NCBI GenBank assembly: GCA_013400155.1
Contig: VXBM01001659.1
Span: 29,908-93,907 of the forward strand
Length of the DNA: 64,000 nucleotides
From: Helopsaltes ochotensis
Lineage: Eukaryota > Chordata > Aves > Passeriformes > Locustellidae
Reading direction: 5' to 3'
Both the position numbers and the translations under genes were made by a program. The first letter of the stretch is position 1, and the number at the start of each line of letters is the position of its first letter. Below are positions 46,201-58,200 of this stretch, one piece after another. Below the pieces are notes generated by a model that saw nothing but the letters and a program-made list of their open reading frames with translations, did no database searches and was not told the DNA's origin.

Positions 46201-49200
46201 CCTGAGGATTTCAGGATGAATTTCAGCACTTGGTACTATCCCAATCTAAAATCTATCAAAGGTTGAGAAGTCTTAAATAATTGGAAGACTCCTCTGGAGC
46301 ACTGAGTCATTGATTTCCAGAGGTTGTGGCCTCCGTGGATGTCTTTGCATCTCTAACCTGTTGATTTTTTTCTTTCTGCTTCCCAGTGAAACCCGAAGAA
46401 CTTTACGCTTTCTCTTACAATCCCAAAATGTCCAAAGAGAGCCGAGAGATGGGATGGAAATTGATTGATTTGAGACTGGATTACCAGCGCATGGGAATTC
46501 CCAACGACTCCTGGGAAATAACAGATATTAACAAGGACTATGAGGTAATTCCTGCCCAAAGGAGCCATTCCATGCACTACCTCCTTGTTAGTAATGACAG
46601 CCCTGCTGCTGCCCCTGGGGAGGAAGGAGCTCACTTTGAGTCAAAGCACATCATCTTGATGGGGGGTTGCAGATAATGATGCTCCAGGAGAGCTGCAGAG
46701 TCACCTTGTTGTGTTTGATCCCCTGCCAAGCGAGCAGAGCCTTGTTTTTCCTGCAGAAATGTCAACCCATCTGTTCGGCAAAGCCTCAAGCACCCTGAGC
46801 TGCTTCTGGTATTTCCAAAGCCTGTCCCACCTGGCTGGTGAAAGATGTGGAGGAGAGAAGGAAATGGCAGCAGTTTGGATTGGTGGGGAATGAGGCAGAG
46901 TGGAGAGGGACTAAGGGAGGAAGGGAGGGAGAGAGAGGGGTGGGGGAGGGAAAAACAGCAGTGGAAAACAGACCTTTTTTTGCTTTCTCAGTTGGATCTT
47001 CTGCTACCTAAGGGCCCTCTGTCATTTCTGTCTGAACTGCCTGCTGCTGCTATTTTCCCTGAAAGGCCAACTTAGATCTAAACAACATGAAACAAAAGCA
47101 TTTGTCAGCAAGCTTGTTCAAAATCCTGCTCCACATTATTTCCCTTTTTATTTCCTCTGGGGCTGTGTGCAGTCAGACCTGGTTGTTGAAACGCAAGGCA
47201 AGCAACTCCAAGGAAGACACCAACATATTCATAACCCTGAATCCCTTTCCCTGGTAATTTTCTTTACTTTAAGCTCTGGGTTGAAGAGGTACAAGCCTGT
47301 GCTTTCAGAGGTGACTGCCAGTTTCACCTGCCTGTGCCTGTGGAGGCCCGAATTGGGCTCTGATGTGAGAGGTGCTGTTTCCAGTAGCTGCTGGGGGCAC
47401 CTGGACGTGGCCATCTCAAATCATTCAGCACGCTGAGGCTTTGCTTGCTGCAGTGGAACTCTCGGGTGCTTTAGAGTTTCCTCATGGTTTTCAGCCTGTG
47501 TTTTAGAATTGTCAAGCCTGATGTAAAGCCAAGCTCGGAGAGCAGCTTATCAGTGAAGTCCATGCTGCAAAGGCTGTGCTTGTTTGAGGAGAAAGGATGA
47601 GCTGATGAATCCTCTCTGAGGATTCCATCTGAGTGCTGGAAGTGTCTTTTGAGTTACCTGAGATTTAGACAGAACTTTTATAGTACAGTTGTTCGTAATT
47701 TCTCCTTTTGTGAGAAGGAATTGTTCCCTGTGAGGAAGGTGAGGCCCTGACACAGGTTCCCAGGGAAGCTGTGGCTGCCCCTGGATCCCTGGCAGTGCCC
47801 AAGGCCAGGTTGGACACTGGGGCTTGGAGCAGCCTGGGGCAGTGGGAGGTGTCCCTGCCATGGCAGGGGTGGAATGACTTTAATGTCCCTTTCAACCTAA
47901 ACCATTCTGTGAATCTAAATTAGAAACTTCCATCAGATTTCTGGATTAAAAGAACCTCCTTTGAATCTGCGTTGTGCAGTCCAGCTTTTAGGTTCAGCTG
48001 CAGAGTCGATTGTTTCCTGCATTGTTTTCCTGAATATCTCATAACCTAATAAGCTGAAGATGAATTTTTCATGCATTTTCAAGTGCTCAGGAGCAATATG
48101 TGGGTTTTTTTCTCTGTTTTCCCTCAGGTTTGCAGCACATACCCTCCTGAGATCGTGGTGCCTCGAGCTGCCACCAAGGCCGTGGTGATGGGAAGTTCAA
48201 GGTTCAGGAGCCGAGGGCGGATTCCGGTGCTTTCTTACTTATACAAGGAAAACAATGTTAGTGCTTCACTGCCTGCTGCCTTGGGGGGAACGAGGGTTCT
48301 CCTTTTTGTCCAGTTCCCTTCTAATGAAAGGAAAGAATAAGATAATTATTAGATTTGAGGCCTTTGAGAACTGTGCTTCTCTTAATGGCTTTCGTTCTGA
48401 GTCACAGAATGTGCTAAAGGCAAACACTTGGAATGCATCCAGAGCTCTGCCAAAAGCACAGACTTTCCAAGCTTCCTGTTGGGAATTTTTTCTTAATCAG
48501 CTTTCAGCAATTCTTTCCGATGTGGGGTTTTTTAATCTCTTTAGCTATATTGAATAATGTTTTACCAAGTTATATGTTGACTTGGCTGGATTTCCTTAGT
48601 ATTGAAGAGGAGGAAGCACCCTGAAATAAATCCCCACTAGTTCAGAATGAGTGAAGGTTTCATTTTTTTTTTTTCCACTGAAGACCAGAATGTAAATTTG
48701 TAACTTTGCTGTCTCAGCAGTGTTTTAGATGCTGATGTTAGGAAAATTCAGTCACAGCCAAATTGTTGTTTTCCTGAGGAAGCGTGCCTTGACCTGGGCA
48801 CTGCCTGGAGTTCTGCTGGAAACTAATGAAATTTCCTTAAAATACACCCAGTGCTGCTCTGAATGTGCAACAGCAACAACTGATAAGGAAAATGCAAAAG
48901 AATGGTTTGGAAATAGAAACCAAATGTAAAACATGACAAATTGTTGCCCTCCAGTACCTTCAGGAGGCTCATGGAAACGAGGGAGAGGGACTTTTATATG
49001 GGAACATAGTGACAGGGCAGTGGGAATGGTTTTAAACTACCAGAGGGCAGGGTCAGATGGGATATTGGAAGGAATTGTTTCTCTGGAGGGTGGGGAGGCC
49101 TCGGCAGAGAAGTCGTGGCTGCCCCTGGGTCCCTGGGAACACCCAGGGATAGTGGAAGGTGTCCCTGCCTGTTGCAGGGGATGGAGGGAGATATTTTAAG

Positions 49201-52200
49201 GTCCTTTCCAGCCAGCCATTCTGGGGCTCCATGAACTGGTGACATTTGGGGTGGTGACCATCAGGCAGAGCAGGCTGAGCCTCCTCACCCTCGCCACTCC
49301 AAGTTTCCCTAAGTTCTCGCTGTGTGCAGTGGCCCAGGGCGTGTCCAGCATAGCAGCAGCTCCTGAGAAGGAGCACAGAGGACGGTTCAGGTGTGACTCC
49401 GAGGGCTTTGGGGCGGGAGGAGAGGCTGAGGTGTGAGCCCAGAGGGCTTTGGGGCAGCGGGAGCAGGGGTGACTGTGTTTTTGTGTGTCGCAGGCCGCCC
49501 TGTGCCGCTGCAGCCAGCCCCTGGCCGGGTTCAGCGCGCGCTGCCTGGAGGACGAGCAGATGCTCCAGGCCATCCGAGAGGCCAACCCCGGCTGCCCCTT
49601 CATGTATGTTGTAGACACGAGGCCAAAGGTACCTCCATGGGCTCTGGGCTGCTTTCAAATCTCTTGTCTGAATGAGCAGTGCCGTTTGCAGTTCATTCTG
49701 TCACAGTTCTGGGTCAGTCCTGCAGCAGGAATGTGGGATTGGGCTCAGGGTATACAACTGGAATGTGAACTGATCCTAAGGATTTGCTCTCCTGGAGTAT
49801 CCTGGGTTTGAGGCTTGTGTGCAGGATGGCCTGATGGAACTGGCAGCTGGGAACCTGGCTGGGACAGTGAAGCATTTTCCTGCAGAGTCCTAAAGGATAA
49901 AGGAGAGAACTGGAAGTGAAGTTGGAGAGAAGCCTCAGGATTCAGTTCCACGAGGATTTTACTGGCAGATCTGGGAGGAAGAGGAGCTGTGAAAAGCAAT
50001 CTCTTTTTTTCCTTTTGAAAATAATGCTCATGATGGAGCTTAATACAACTCAACCCCACTATTTGGGACTAGAACTTGAGAGCTGAGGGTTTATTTGAGA
50101 GGAAATATTTGCAAAATGAAGATTTTAATGACTGTCATCTTGAGGAACTGAATTTAGAAAGCAATTCCAATGATTCTCTTGTAAACATATGGATTAGGAG
50201 TGTTGGTAGAAGCCAATCAGAACGCAAGGGTTTTCATAGCACACAATTATTTAAATGCAAATATTTAAATTGCTCTGATTATTTGGAAATGGAGCTTTCT
50301 GAGAACCTGCTTCACTGTTCAGATCATGCAGTTATTTTATATAAACTATAGTTTAGTTAAACAATGGCAAGGGCAAGTAAGAAAAAGTCTTTTTGGGGAA
50401 AATAGGGAGTGTTTCACATCTTGCTCCAGTGTGTGTTTAGACATTTCCTAGAGATCCCCTGCTCTGTAATGGTATATGCATTTCTTTTGGTACAGACAGC
50501 TGCCAGTGGCAGAGGGGTGCCACTGAAATCCATCACTGGTGGCAATTTGTGCTAAAGCATTTGGTGACAAGGGGAAAATTTATAACCAGTGACACTTCTC
50601 CTTCTAAGCCAACCTGTCCCCTCTGGCAGAAGTGAAGCACTGGGGTTGTTTTACAGTTCTAGGGGTATCTGCACCACATCTGGCTCTTCTCTCCTCTCCC
50701 AAAAGCTGCCCAAATTGATAAGGGGGGGTTTGAGCTGCTCTGTTTTCTGTCCCCACCAAAGGTCCTGGTACCTCTTGAACTGCTTTGGGGGATTGTTAGA
50801 GCATCTGGCTTCTTTTCTACTTCTCTCCTGCAGTTGCTCTGTTCTTTCAGCTCGGCTTGAATGTTTCTCTGTTTCCCTCAGGTGGCTTTATTTCCTCTGT
50901 GCATGTATGTCTGTGAAAATTGGGAATTCCCTTACTATTTCTGTACTGCCATGTGTGTATGGTCCTGTTAAAAACGGCTTTCCTAGTTCTGCTTCCCTGT
51001 GCCTGTCTCTGGATTTCCTTAGGTAAACTCACAGTTAGGGCAGGTTTAGTGTCTCTGGTAGCAGAAACTGGGGCTTTATACTACCCTAAGCAGGGTTTTA
51101 ATGAGCTTCTGACTAATGAACTGCAGTAATTTTAATGAAACAGCTGAAAGAAATGTCTGGGAGGTGGGGGAGTACAGCTGAGTAACAGCTTTGTCCAGTA
51201 CCTTTTCTGGGAGATTTAAACAAAAAAAAAAAAGGACTTGCAAAACAGCCTCTCTGAATTTCGTTGTGATTTTCTCTTTTCTTTTCTGCTCCTTGAATTT
51301 GCCAGTTGAATGCCATGGCCAACAGAGCTGCTGGGAAGGGCTATGAGAATGAAGATAATTATGAAAACATTCGTTTTAAATTCATTGGCATAGAGAACAT
51401 CCATGTGATGAGGAGCAGCCTGCAGAAACTGCTGGAAGGTGGGTACAGCCCTGGGAGAGGTTTTTTTACCTCTCTGGACAGAACTTCCTGCTGAATATCC
51501 AAATATTCTGTGCACAGACGTGTTCTGATGGAAACAAAATCAGCATCTTGCTTTGTTTGCTGCATTCAAGTGGTTGAAAGTATTAATGCTGTTAAAATGC
51601 TTTCCTGCTCGACATTTTCTTTGTTCTTGTGCTTCATTTTATAGTGGTTCAAAAACAGCAACTAATACTAAAAATATTCCTTAATGAATGTGGCAAATTA
51701 ATAGGAAAAGGTTAGAGAAATACTACATTTTACAGCTAAGACAGTCTCATGGTTGCCTCCTGACTTTTTAAAAGAAAACCAACAGAGGATGTTCAGAAAT
51801 GCTTTTTTGGAGTTTGCTATGTTTGGAGTATTAACAGAACTTCTGGGTTGAAATACAGTTTTGGCATGATCTTCCACAGACTTGAGTCTCATGCATACTT
51901 TGTTCTAACTTTTCATTTATTTCTGATTCCTTTTAACCAAACTTCTTTAAAACATATTAAACCAATGTTTTAATACATAAATATACGAAAATGCAGAGTA
52001 ATTAAGTTCCTTGTGATCACAGGGAAGAATGCAAAGCTGGGCAGAAGAATCACCTAAGCACTGGGGATCAAGAGGGTAATGAGGCCCAGCGTTTCACCAA
52101 TAGAACTTTGGAGAATTTTGCAATTCAAGAGCTGCCATCCAAAATAGGAGCTTAATATTTTAGTAACCGCTATAATGCTCATCGTTTTTCAAAATAGTTG

Positions 52201-55200
52201 GGTAATTGATGCTCCCAGGTGGCCCTGCAGGACCCATGGTGACCTTGGACAAAAATGGGGCTGTTCCCACCCAAAAGAGAGACCTGACCACAACTCCGAG
52301 TCCTCAGTTGCCTCTTCCTGGCAGATTTATTTTGTGGTGGGAGAAGAGGCAGAATAAAAACTTCTTTGCTCCCATGTTCTTCTCCAGCAGTGATAAAATC
52401 TCATTCACTTATGGACTTTTCTGAACTTTATTACTCTTAAGTATTTTCTGTGTTGGGTTTCATTAGAGCAGCTGAGTTGCCTTCAAGGTTAGACTTGTTA
52501 TTTCTGTCTGTAAATTAGAGAGAAATAACATCAGATCTTTGGGAAGTGAGTGAGTGGTTATAGATGTGATGGTGATTTAGAGTGAAGTAACAGCTCACTG
52601 CTGGAAAAAACCCACAGCTGAATAAATAATGAGTTACCCTTTAAACAAAGAACGGGAGGAGATTTCCAGAGCCTCAAATTCTCACAAAACCAGCGATTTT
52701 TTAGTTACGAATTTTAGCTACACAACCGTTACTGTGTCCTTTAGACAGAATATTGCTGCAGGCAGTTACAATTTTCACAGAGATAATGAGGAGGTGCCAG
52801 GGATGCTGTTCTGATTCTCTGTCTGCTGCCAGTGTGTGAGATGAAGTCCCCCTCCATGAGCGATTTCCTGACGGGGCTGGAGAACTCGGGCTGGTTACGG
52901 CACATCAAGGCTGTGATGGATGCAGGTGTCTTCCTGGCCAAGGTAAAGCTGCTCTCCAGCTGCTGCTGCGTTCCAGAATGCCTCCTGCTCTCTTGGGGAC
53001 TGCTGCAAGGTTGGGAAGGTGGCTCTGGGGAGAAGGTGTTGTTCAGGTTGGCTTAATCTTTCCAAAAATGTTGGGTCATGCTGGGCAAATACAGGTCCTG
53101 TGTCCTGTATTGTACCAGGGCTTTATTAGAGCTCAATAAGATCACAAAGTGTGAACAAATGACCTTTATAAACCTTTCTATATAGCAGTGCAAACAACTC
53201 CTAACCCTGTGCTCATTATTTATCCACTGCTTTGCTTCATTTGAGGGATTGTTTTGACCGGTTCATTTTCTCCTGATTTGATGTGATGTGGACACTAATT
53301 TTGATTATTTAACACAGCCCTCATTTCTGCAGAGCTGGTGGCTTTGCAGGTCAGGCAGAAGGAAGGATGTTACTCAGGAGTAGTAAAGGGTGTGCAGGCA
53401 ATGTGTAGTGAGAGGAGTGAGTAGTAAATGCTGGTTGTCTCTCACAATTTGCCTACATCACAAGCAAGAAACTTTTGTGTTTCTCTCCTGCCCTAGGTGG
53501 CAAAAGGTGATGGGATGGGGGGAAGTTGGGATCAACTCTTCTAATTTATCTTGAAGTTCTAATCCCTAAGTGTCCAACTATTTTTTCCTCATCCACCACA
53601 TTTTTTCCTCCGAGGAAGAGCCTGGGAACCCTTGGCCTTCCAGAGATCACAGGGGCTGTTTTTTACCAGCCTGCTGCAGCACTTTGCTCCAGTAAAGCTG
53701 GCCTGGTGCATTTCCACAGGCCAGAGGAGAGATGAGCACCGTTCCCCCGGGATCTGGGGCGGTGCAGGTGAGGGGCAGCATTCCCCTGAGCTGTGTGCTG
53801 TGTCCCTGGCAGGCTGTGAAGGAGGAGAGGGCCAGCGTGCTGGTGCACTGCTCCGACGGCTGGGACCGCACGGCGCAGGTCTGCTCCCTGGCCAGCCTCC
53901 TCCTGGACCCCTTCTACAGGACCTTCAAAGGCTTCATGGTAAGGACACGCTGCCATCCCAGTGCCAACAGGCCCTGAGGAAGGGCTCAGGACATTTCCTG
54001 GGACGAGTACAAGTGACAAACATAAAGCAGCTCTGGTTCTGTCGTGAGCTGGAATTGCTGGGAGCGGCACAGCAGCACCTGATTGGCGATTCCCAAATCC
54101 TTGTTTCCTGCAATGTCTACACGGGAGCCACTCATGAGAGATCTCAGCAAAGGATGCAGCTCTGGCAGCAATCCACCAAAAAGTGCTGGGGGAATTTGTC
54201 CTGCAGGTCTCTTATCTGCTGGGATTTGAAATTGGGTGAACTCAGTCCTGTCCCCTGTCCATCAGTCAAATCTGCATCATTTTACACCTTATTAAAAGCC
54301 ATTTCATTTTAATTTGGCTGTTTGCTTCTAGTGCAAGCTTTTTCTTAATTTGCAGCCATACCTGCATGAATTCAGGGCAGCCTGTGATGTTTCTTTCCAT
54401 TCATCTCTTGTTAAGTACCTGAAGAGCTGCCCTGTCTCAGGAGAGCTCCTTGAAGGAATCCCTGAAATCAGAACAATGCAGATTTTGCCTTTTCCAGTGC
54501 CAGGACTTTTCCTTGCATTCTGTGCTGGTTTTATTGTTTCTCTTTTTTTTCTGGATTATACTGCAGTCTTTTAACAGTTAAAATTGTATCAGCACATGAA
54601 ACATCTGCCTGGGCTTTGTCTCTGAACAATCCTGCATGACCCGAGAATGAGGATTTATCTTTGGAGCAGGAGCAGTGACACAGACACATCCTCATGGTTT
54701 GTAGGCACAAGCCCCCTGAGAAAGGGTTATTCCTAAAGGAATTCATCAGCAGAATGGAAAAATTCAAAGAGCAATGTCAATGAAGTTTTCTAAGAACTCT
54801 CTTGTGAGTTTCTGCCTTCCTCCTCTTAATCTGGATAGCAGGAACTATCTTTATGTATGATCCAGCAAAGAAATGATGGATGCAGCTTCAGTCATGTGGT
54901 TCCTTGTGAGACATCTGTAAGGAAAACAGATTTTTTTATCTTATTTATCTGCAAGGAAAATAGATTATAACAGTTATTATTTTCTATAACTACAGGCATC
55001 TATTTAAAAAATGCCACATAGTTGTTCTGATTTCGTCCTGAACTCCTCATTACGCAGCTGTACTGCATGTATCTTTTTGTTAAACATTTGTTGAACTGCT
55101 GATTTTTTCCCAAATTAAACAGCACAGTGTAATATTAAGCTGTTAATTCTTTGAGCTCAACATATTTATATATTATGATTTTAACAACTTAGAAACTCCC

Positions 55201-58200
55201 TCAAAATGATAGTTTTGAAATGAGTTCTGATTCCAGCAGGGCCATTGCCTTGGTAACTGGAAAATCTGTAAATCACAGTTCCTGTTCCCATTGATTTCTG
55301 AGGTTATATTAGTGGCAATAGGGTCAGCAGGTTGTCACCTTTTTAGGCTTTAACATTAAAGGCTTCATTTTGCTTTTTTAACCAAATAAATGTTCTTTTC
55401 TTAATCCCTGTTTTGAAAACCTGCAGGTCCTCATAGAAAAGGAGTGGATTGCAATGGGCCACAAGTTCTCACACAGGTGAGAGGGGCACGTTCCCCTGGG
55501 GGGAGTGGAATCAAAACTGTCTGCAGGCTTAGGGCATCCCATGAAAACTTGAAATGAAAAGGAGAAAACATTGGCATTGGTGACATAGAGTCAGAGTCTG
55601 CTAAGGCTGTTATTTCATCCCTGTGTTCCTATTGCTTTACAAAATCTTGAATTCTGAGTGTTTTCCTACCCGCAAAAAATCTATTATTTGAGGAGTGCTC
55701 ATCATGGAATCCCAGAATCGGGAAGGTTGGAAAAGATTTCCAAGACCATGAGGTTCAGCCAGCACCAGCACTAACCCCTGTCCCCAAGTGCCACATGCAC
55801 ACATCTCTTGAACCCTGTAGGGATGCTGAGCCCGCCCTGGGCAGCCTGGCCCGTCCGTGGTGCTCCAGCCAGGCCTGGTGGTTCTCCTGCAGCCGCCTCC
55901 TGGGAGAGGATCTCGGCCACCTTCTCAGGAATTCCCCAATTCAAAGCACAAACGTGACCTGGAAGCAAACTGATGACAAAGGGACATTTTGTGGTGGGTG
56001 ACGGAGGATTTATTCTGCTCTTTGCACCTCTCTAGGTGTGGCCACCTGGATGGGGACCCCAAAGAGGTGTCCCCTGTGTTCACCCAGTTTGTGGAGTGCG
56101 TGTGGCAGCTGATGCAGCAGTTCCCCTGCTCCTTCGAGTTCAGCGAGCGCTTCCTGCTGGAGATCCACGACCACGTTTATTCCTGCCAGTTTGGCAACTT
56201 CCTGGGCACCTGCCACAAGGAGAGGGAGGAGCTCAGGTGAGCTGGGGGTTCCTGCAGCCAGCAGGCCACAGATGCCTTGGAATGTCTGGAAAAGGGGCGG
56301 GATGGGTGTGTTTTATGGGATTGGAGATTGTAGAACATAACCATTTATTAAGACAATGTTACTCTTAACCAATGGGAGAAAAGAATATGAATTAAATCCC
56401 CAAAAAAACGATGTTTTAGTTTGGTGCACAGTAGTAACTTGCAGATATCCCTTCTGGACAGGAGAATCTGCATTTTAATATCCTGTGCTTATGAAATCAA
56501 TCAGATCCAGCATAAAAACGATTCTAAGCTCCCTTAATCTAATTCTACACCCATCAGCTGCAGTTATTAATCCACTTGCAGCTTTTTTTTAGTGATCAGA
56601 TGTTCTTTGTCCTTGCCAGAATATTTGAGAAGACCCATTCCCTGTGGCCTTTCCTCTTACAGAGGAAGCAGGAGTTGAGAAATCCTTTGTACAGAGGGTT
56701 CACAGCTTACAAAGAGCTTCAACCAAACACTCTACCTTTCAGTTTCCAGTAAGTGGCTCAGCTAAAAAGGGGAAGGAGGGGGAGATATTTTTCATTGATA
56801 TTAAGGTTAAATTGATATTGAGGTTAAATCAAATAAATTTATGCTGATTGGATTGGGTTTTTTTTACTTTCCCCTCCATTCCTCAGGCATAAACTAAGAT
56901 CAGCAGTGCAAAGGTGAAATAAATTCAGATGCTGTAATTTAAAATAATATTTTTAATTTGGTGAGGAGAAAAGAGGGTGGGGAAAGGCAAGGAAAAGCAG
57001 AACTTCAGACAGAACCACACACACCCCCTGACTGCTTGCCCTGTCACATAGAAGTGTTTGAAAAAGTTCCTCCTTTTTAATGTATATTAAGAAAGTCTTT
57101 CAAGCAGGAATTTTGGTGCCCAGTTCAGGGTTTTTCCCAGGCTTTGTTTTCTGCCTCACTCCTGGGCCCTGCTGAGGGAGAGGGGGATGAAAATGGGATT
57201 TTAAGTGCTGTGTATGCAAATGAAAGTTGGGAGGCTGAGCAAACAAGGAGTGGAAGATAAGCTGCCCAAGCTTCCAATAAATCTGCTATTAAAAAAAAAA
57301 AAAGTATTTTCATCCTATTCTAATATTTACTGCCAGATTTTTTAACTTGAAGAAAAGTTGCCCATTGCTACTGAATTTATTAACCCAAGGTTTTAAAATT
57401 AATTCCTAATCTCAATTTATTAAAAATATTAGCCCACATTAATTTGTTGGCAATAATGTCCACCTGAGCCCCTAATTGCTGTTTTTTGCCTGTTGCTGAG
57501 GTTCTGGTGTGGGATGTACAACCGCTTTGACAAGGGCATGCACCCCAAGCAGTGTGTGCTGGACCAGCTGCTCAGCTGCCTGAGCCAGAAGGTGACACTG
57601 GAGGACAACGCATCCGACCTGGAAAACGTGAGGCACAAGGGGCTTCCCATCCCCTGGGGGGTTTGGAAAGGCTCACTGACATTGAATATTGGCATTGGAG
57701 GGTTGTTCGTCCCAGCTGGGTGAAAATGAGGGGTTCAGTGACAAAGCTGTGTGTGGCAGAAAGCCCAAAACACCCCCAAGCAAATGAAAATACAGTTGTT
57801 AAAATGCAGCAGTGAGAAGAATATCAGTGTCCTTTGCTGGGGTAATGTGAATGCTGAAAACTTCAGCTTTATTAATTAAACNNNNNNNNNNNNNNNNNNN
57901 NNNNNNNNNNNNNNNNNNNNNNNNNNNNNNNNNNNNNNNNNNNNNNNNNNNNNNNNNNNNNNNNNNNNNNNNNNNNNNNNNNNNNNNNNNNNNNNNNNNN
58001 NNNNNNNNNNNNNNNNNNNNNNNNNNNNNNNNNNNNNNNNNNNNNNNNNNNNNNNNNNNNNNNNNNNNNNNNNNNNNNNNNNNNNNNNNNNNNNNNNNNN
58101 NNNNNNNNNNNNNNNNNNNNNNNNNNNNNNNNNNNNNNNNNNNNNNNNNNNNNNNNNNNNNNNNNNNCCAGGTATTCCTGGTGTTTGTGTCAGGCATTTG

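Noticed and set aside
49053..49658. 201-codon minus-strand open frame
   Set aside because: It is the antisense of the GC-rich MTMR8 exon 49494-49628 plus a CR1 fragment.
53632..54312. 226-codon plus-strand open frame around the MTMR8 catalytic exon
   Set aside because: A different frame from the conserved CSDGWDR reading; a shadow of the real exon.
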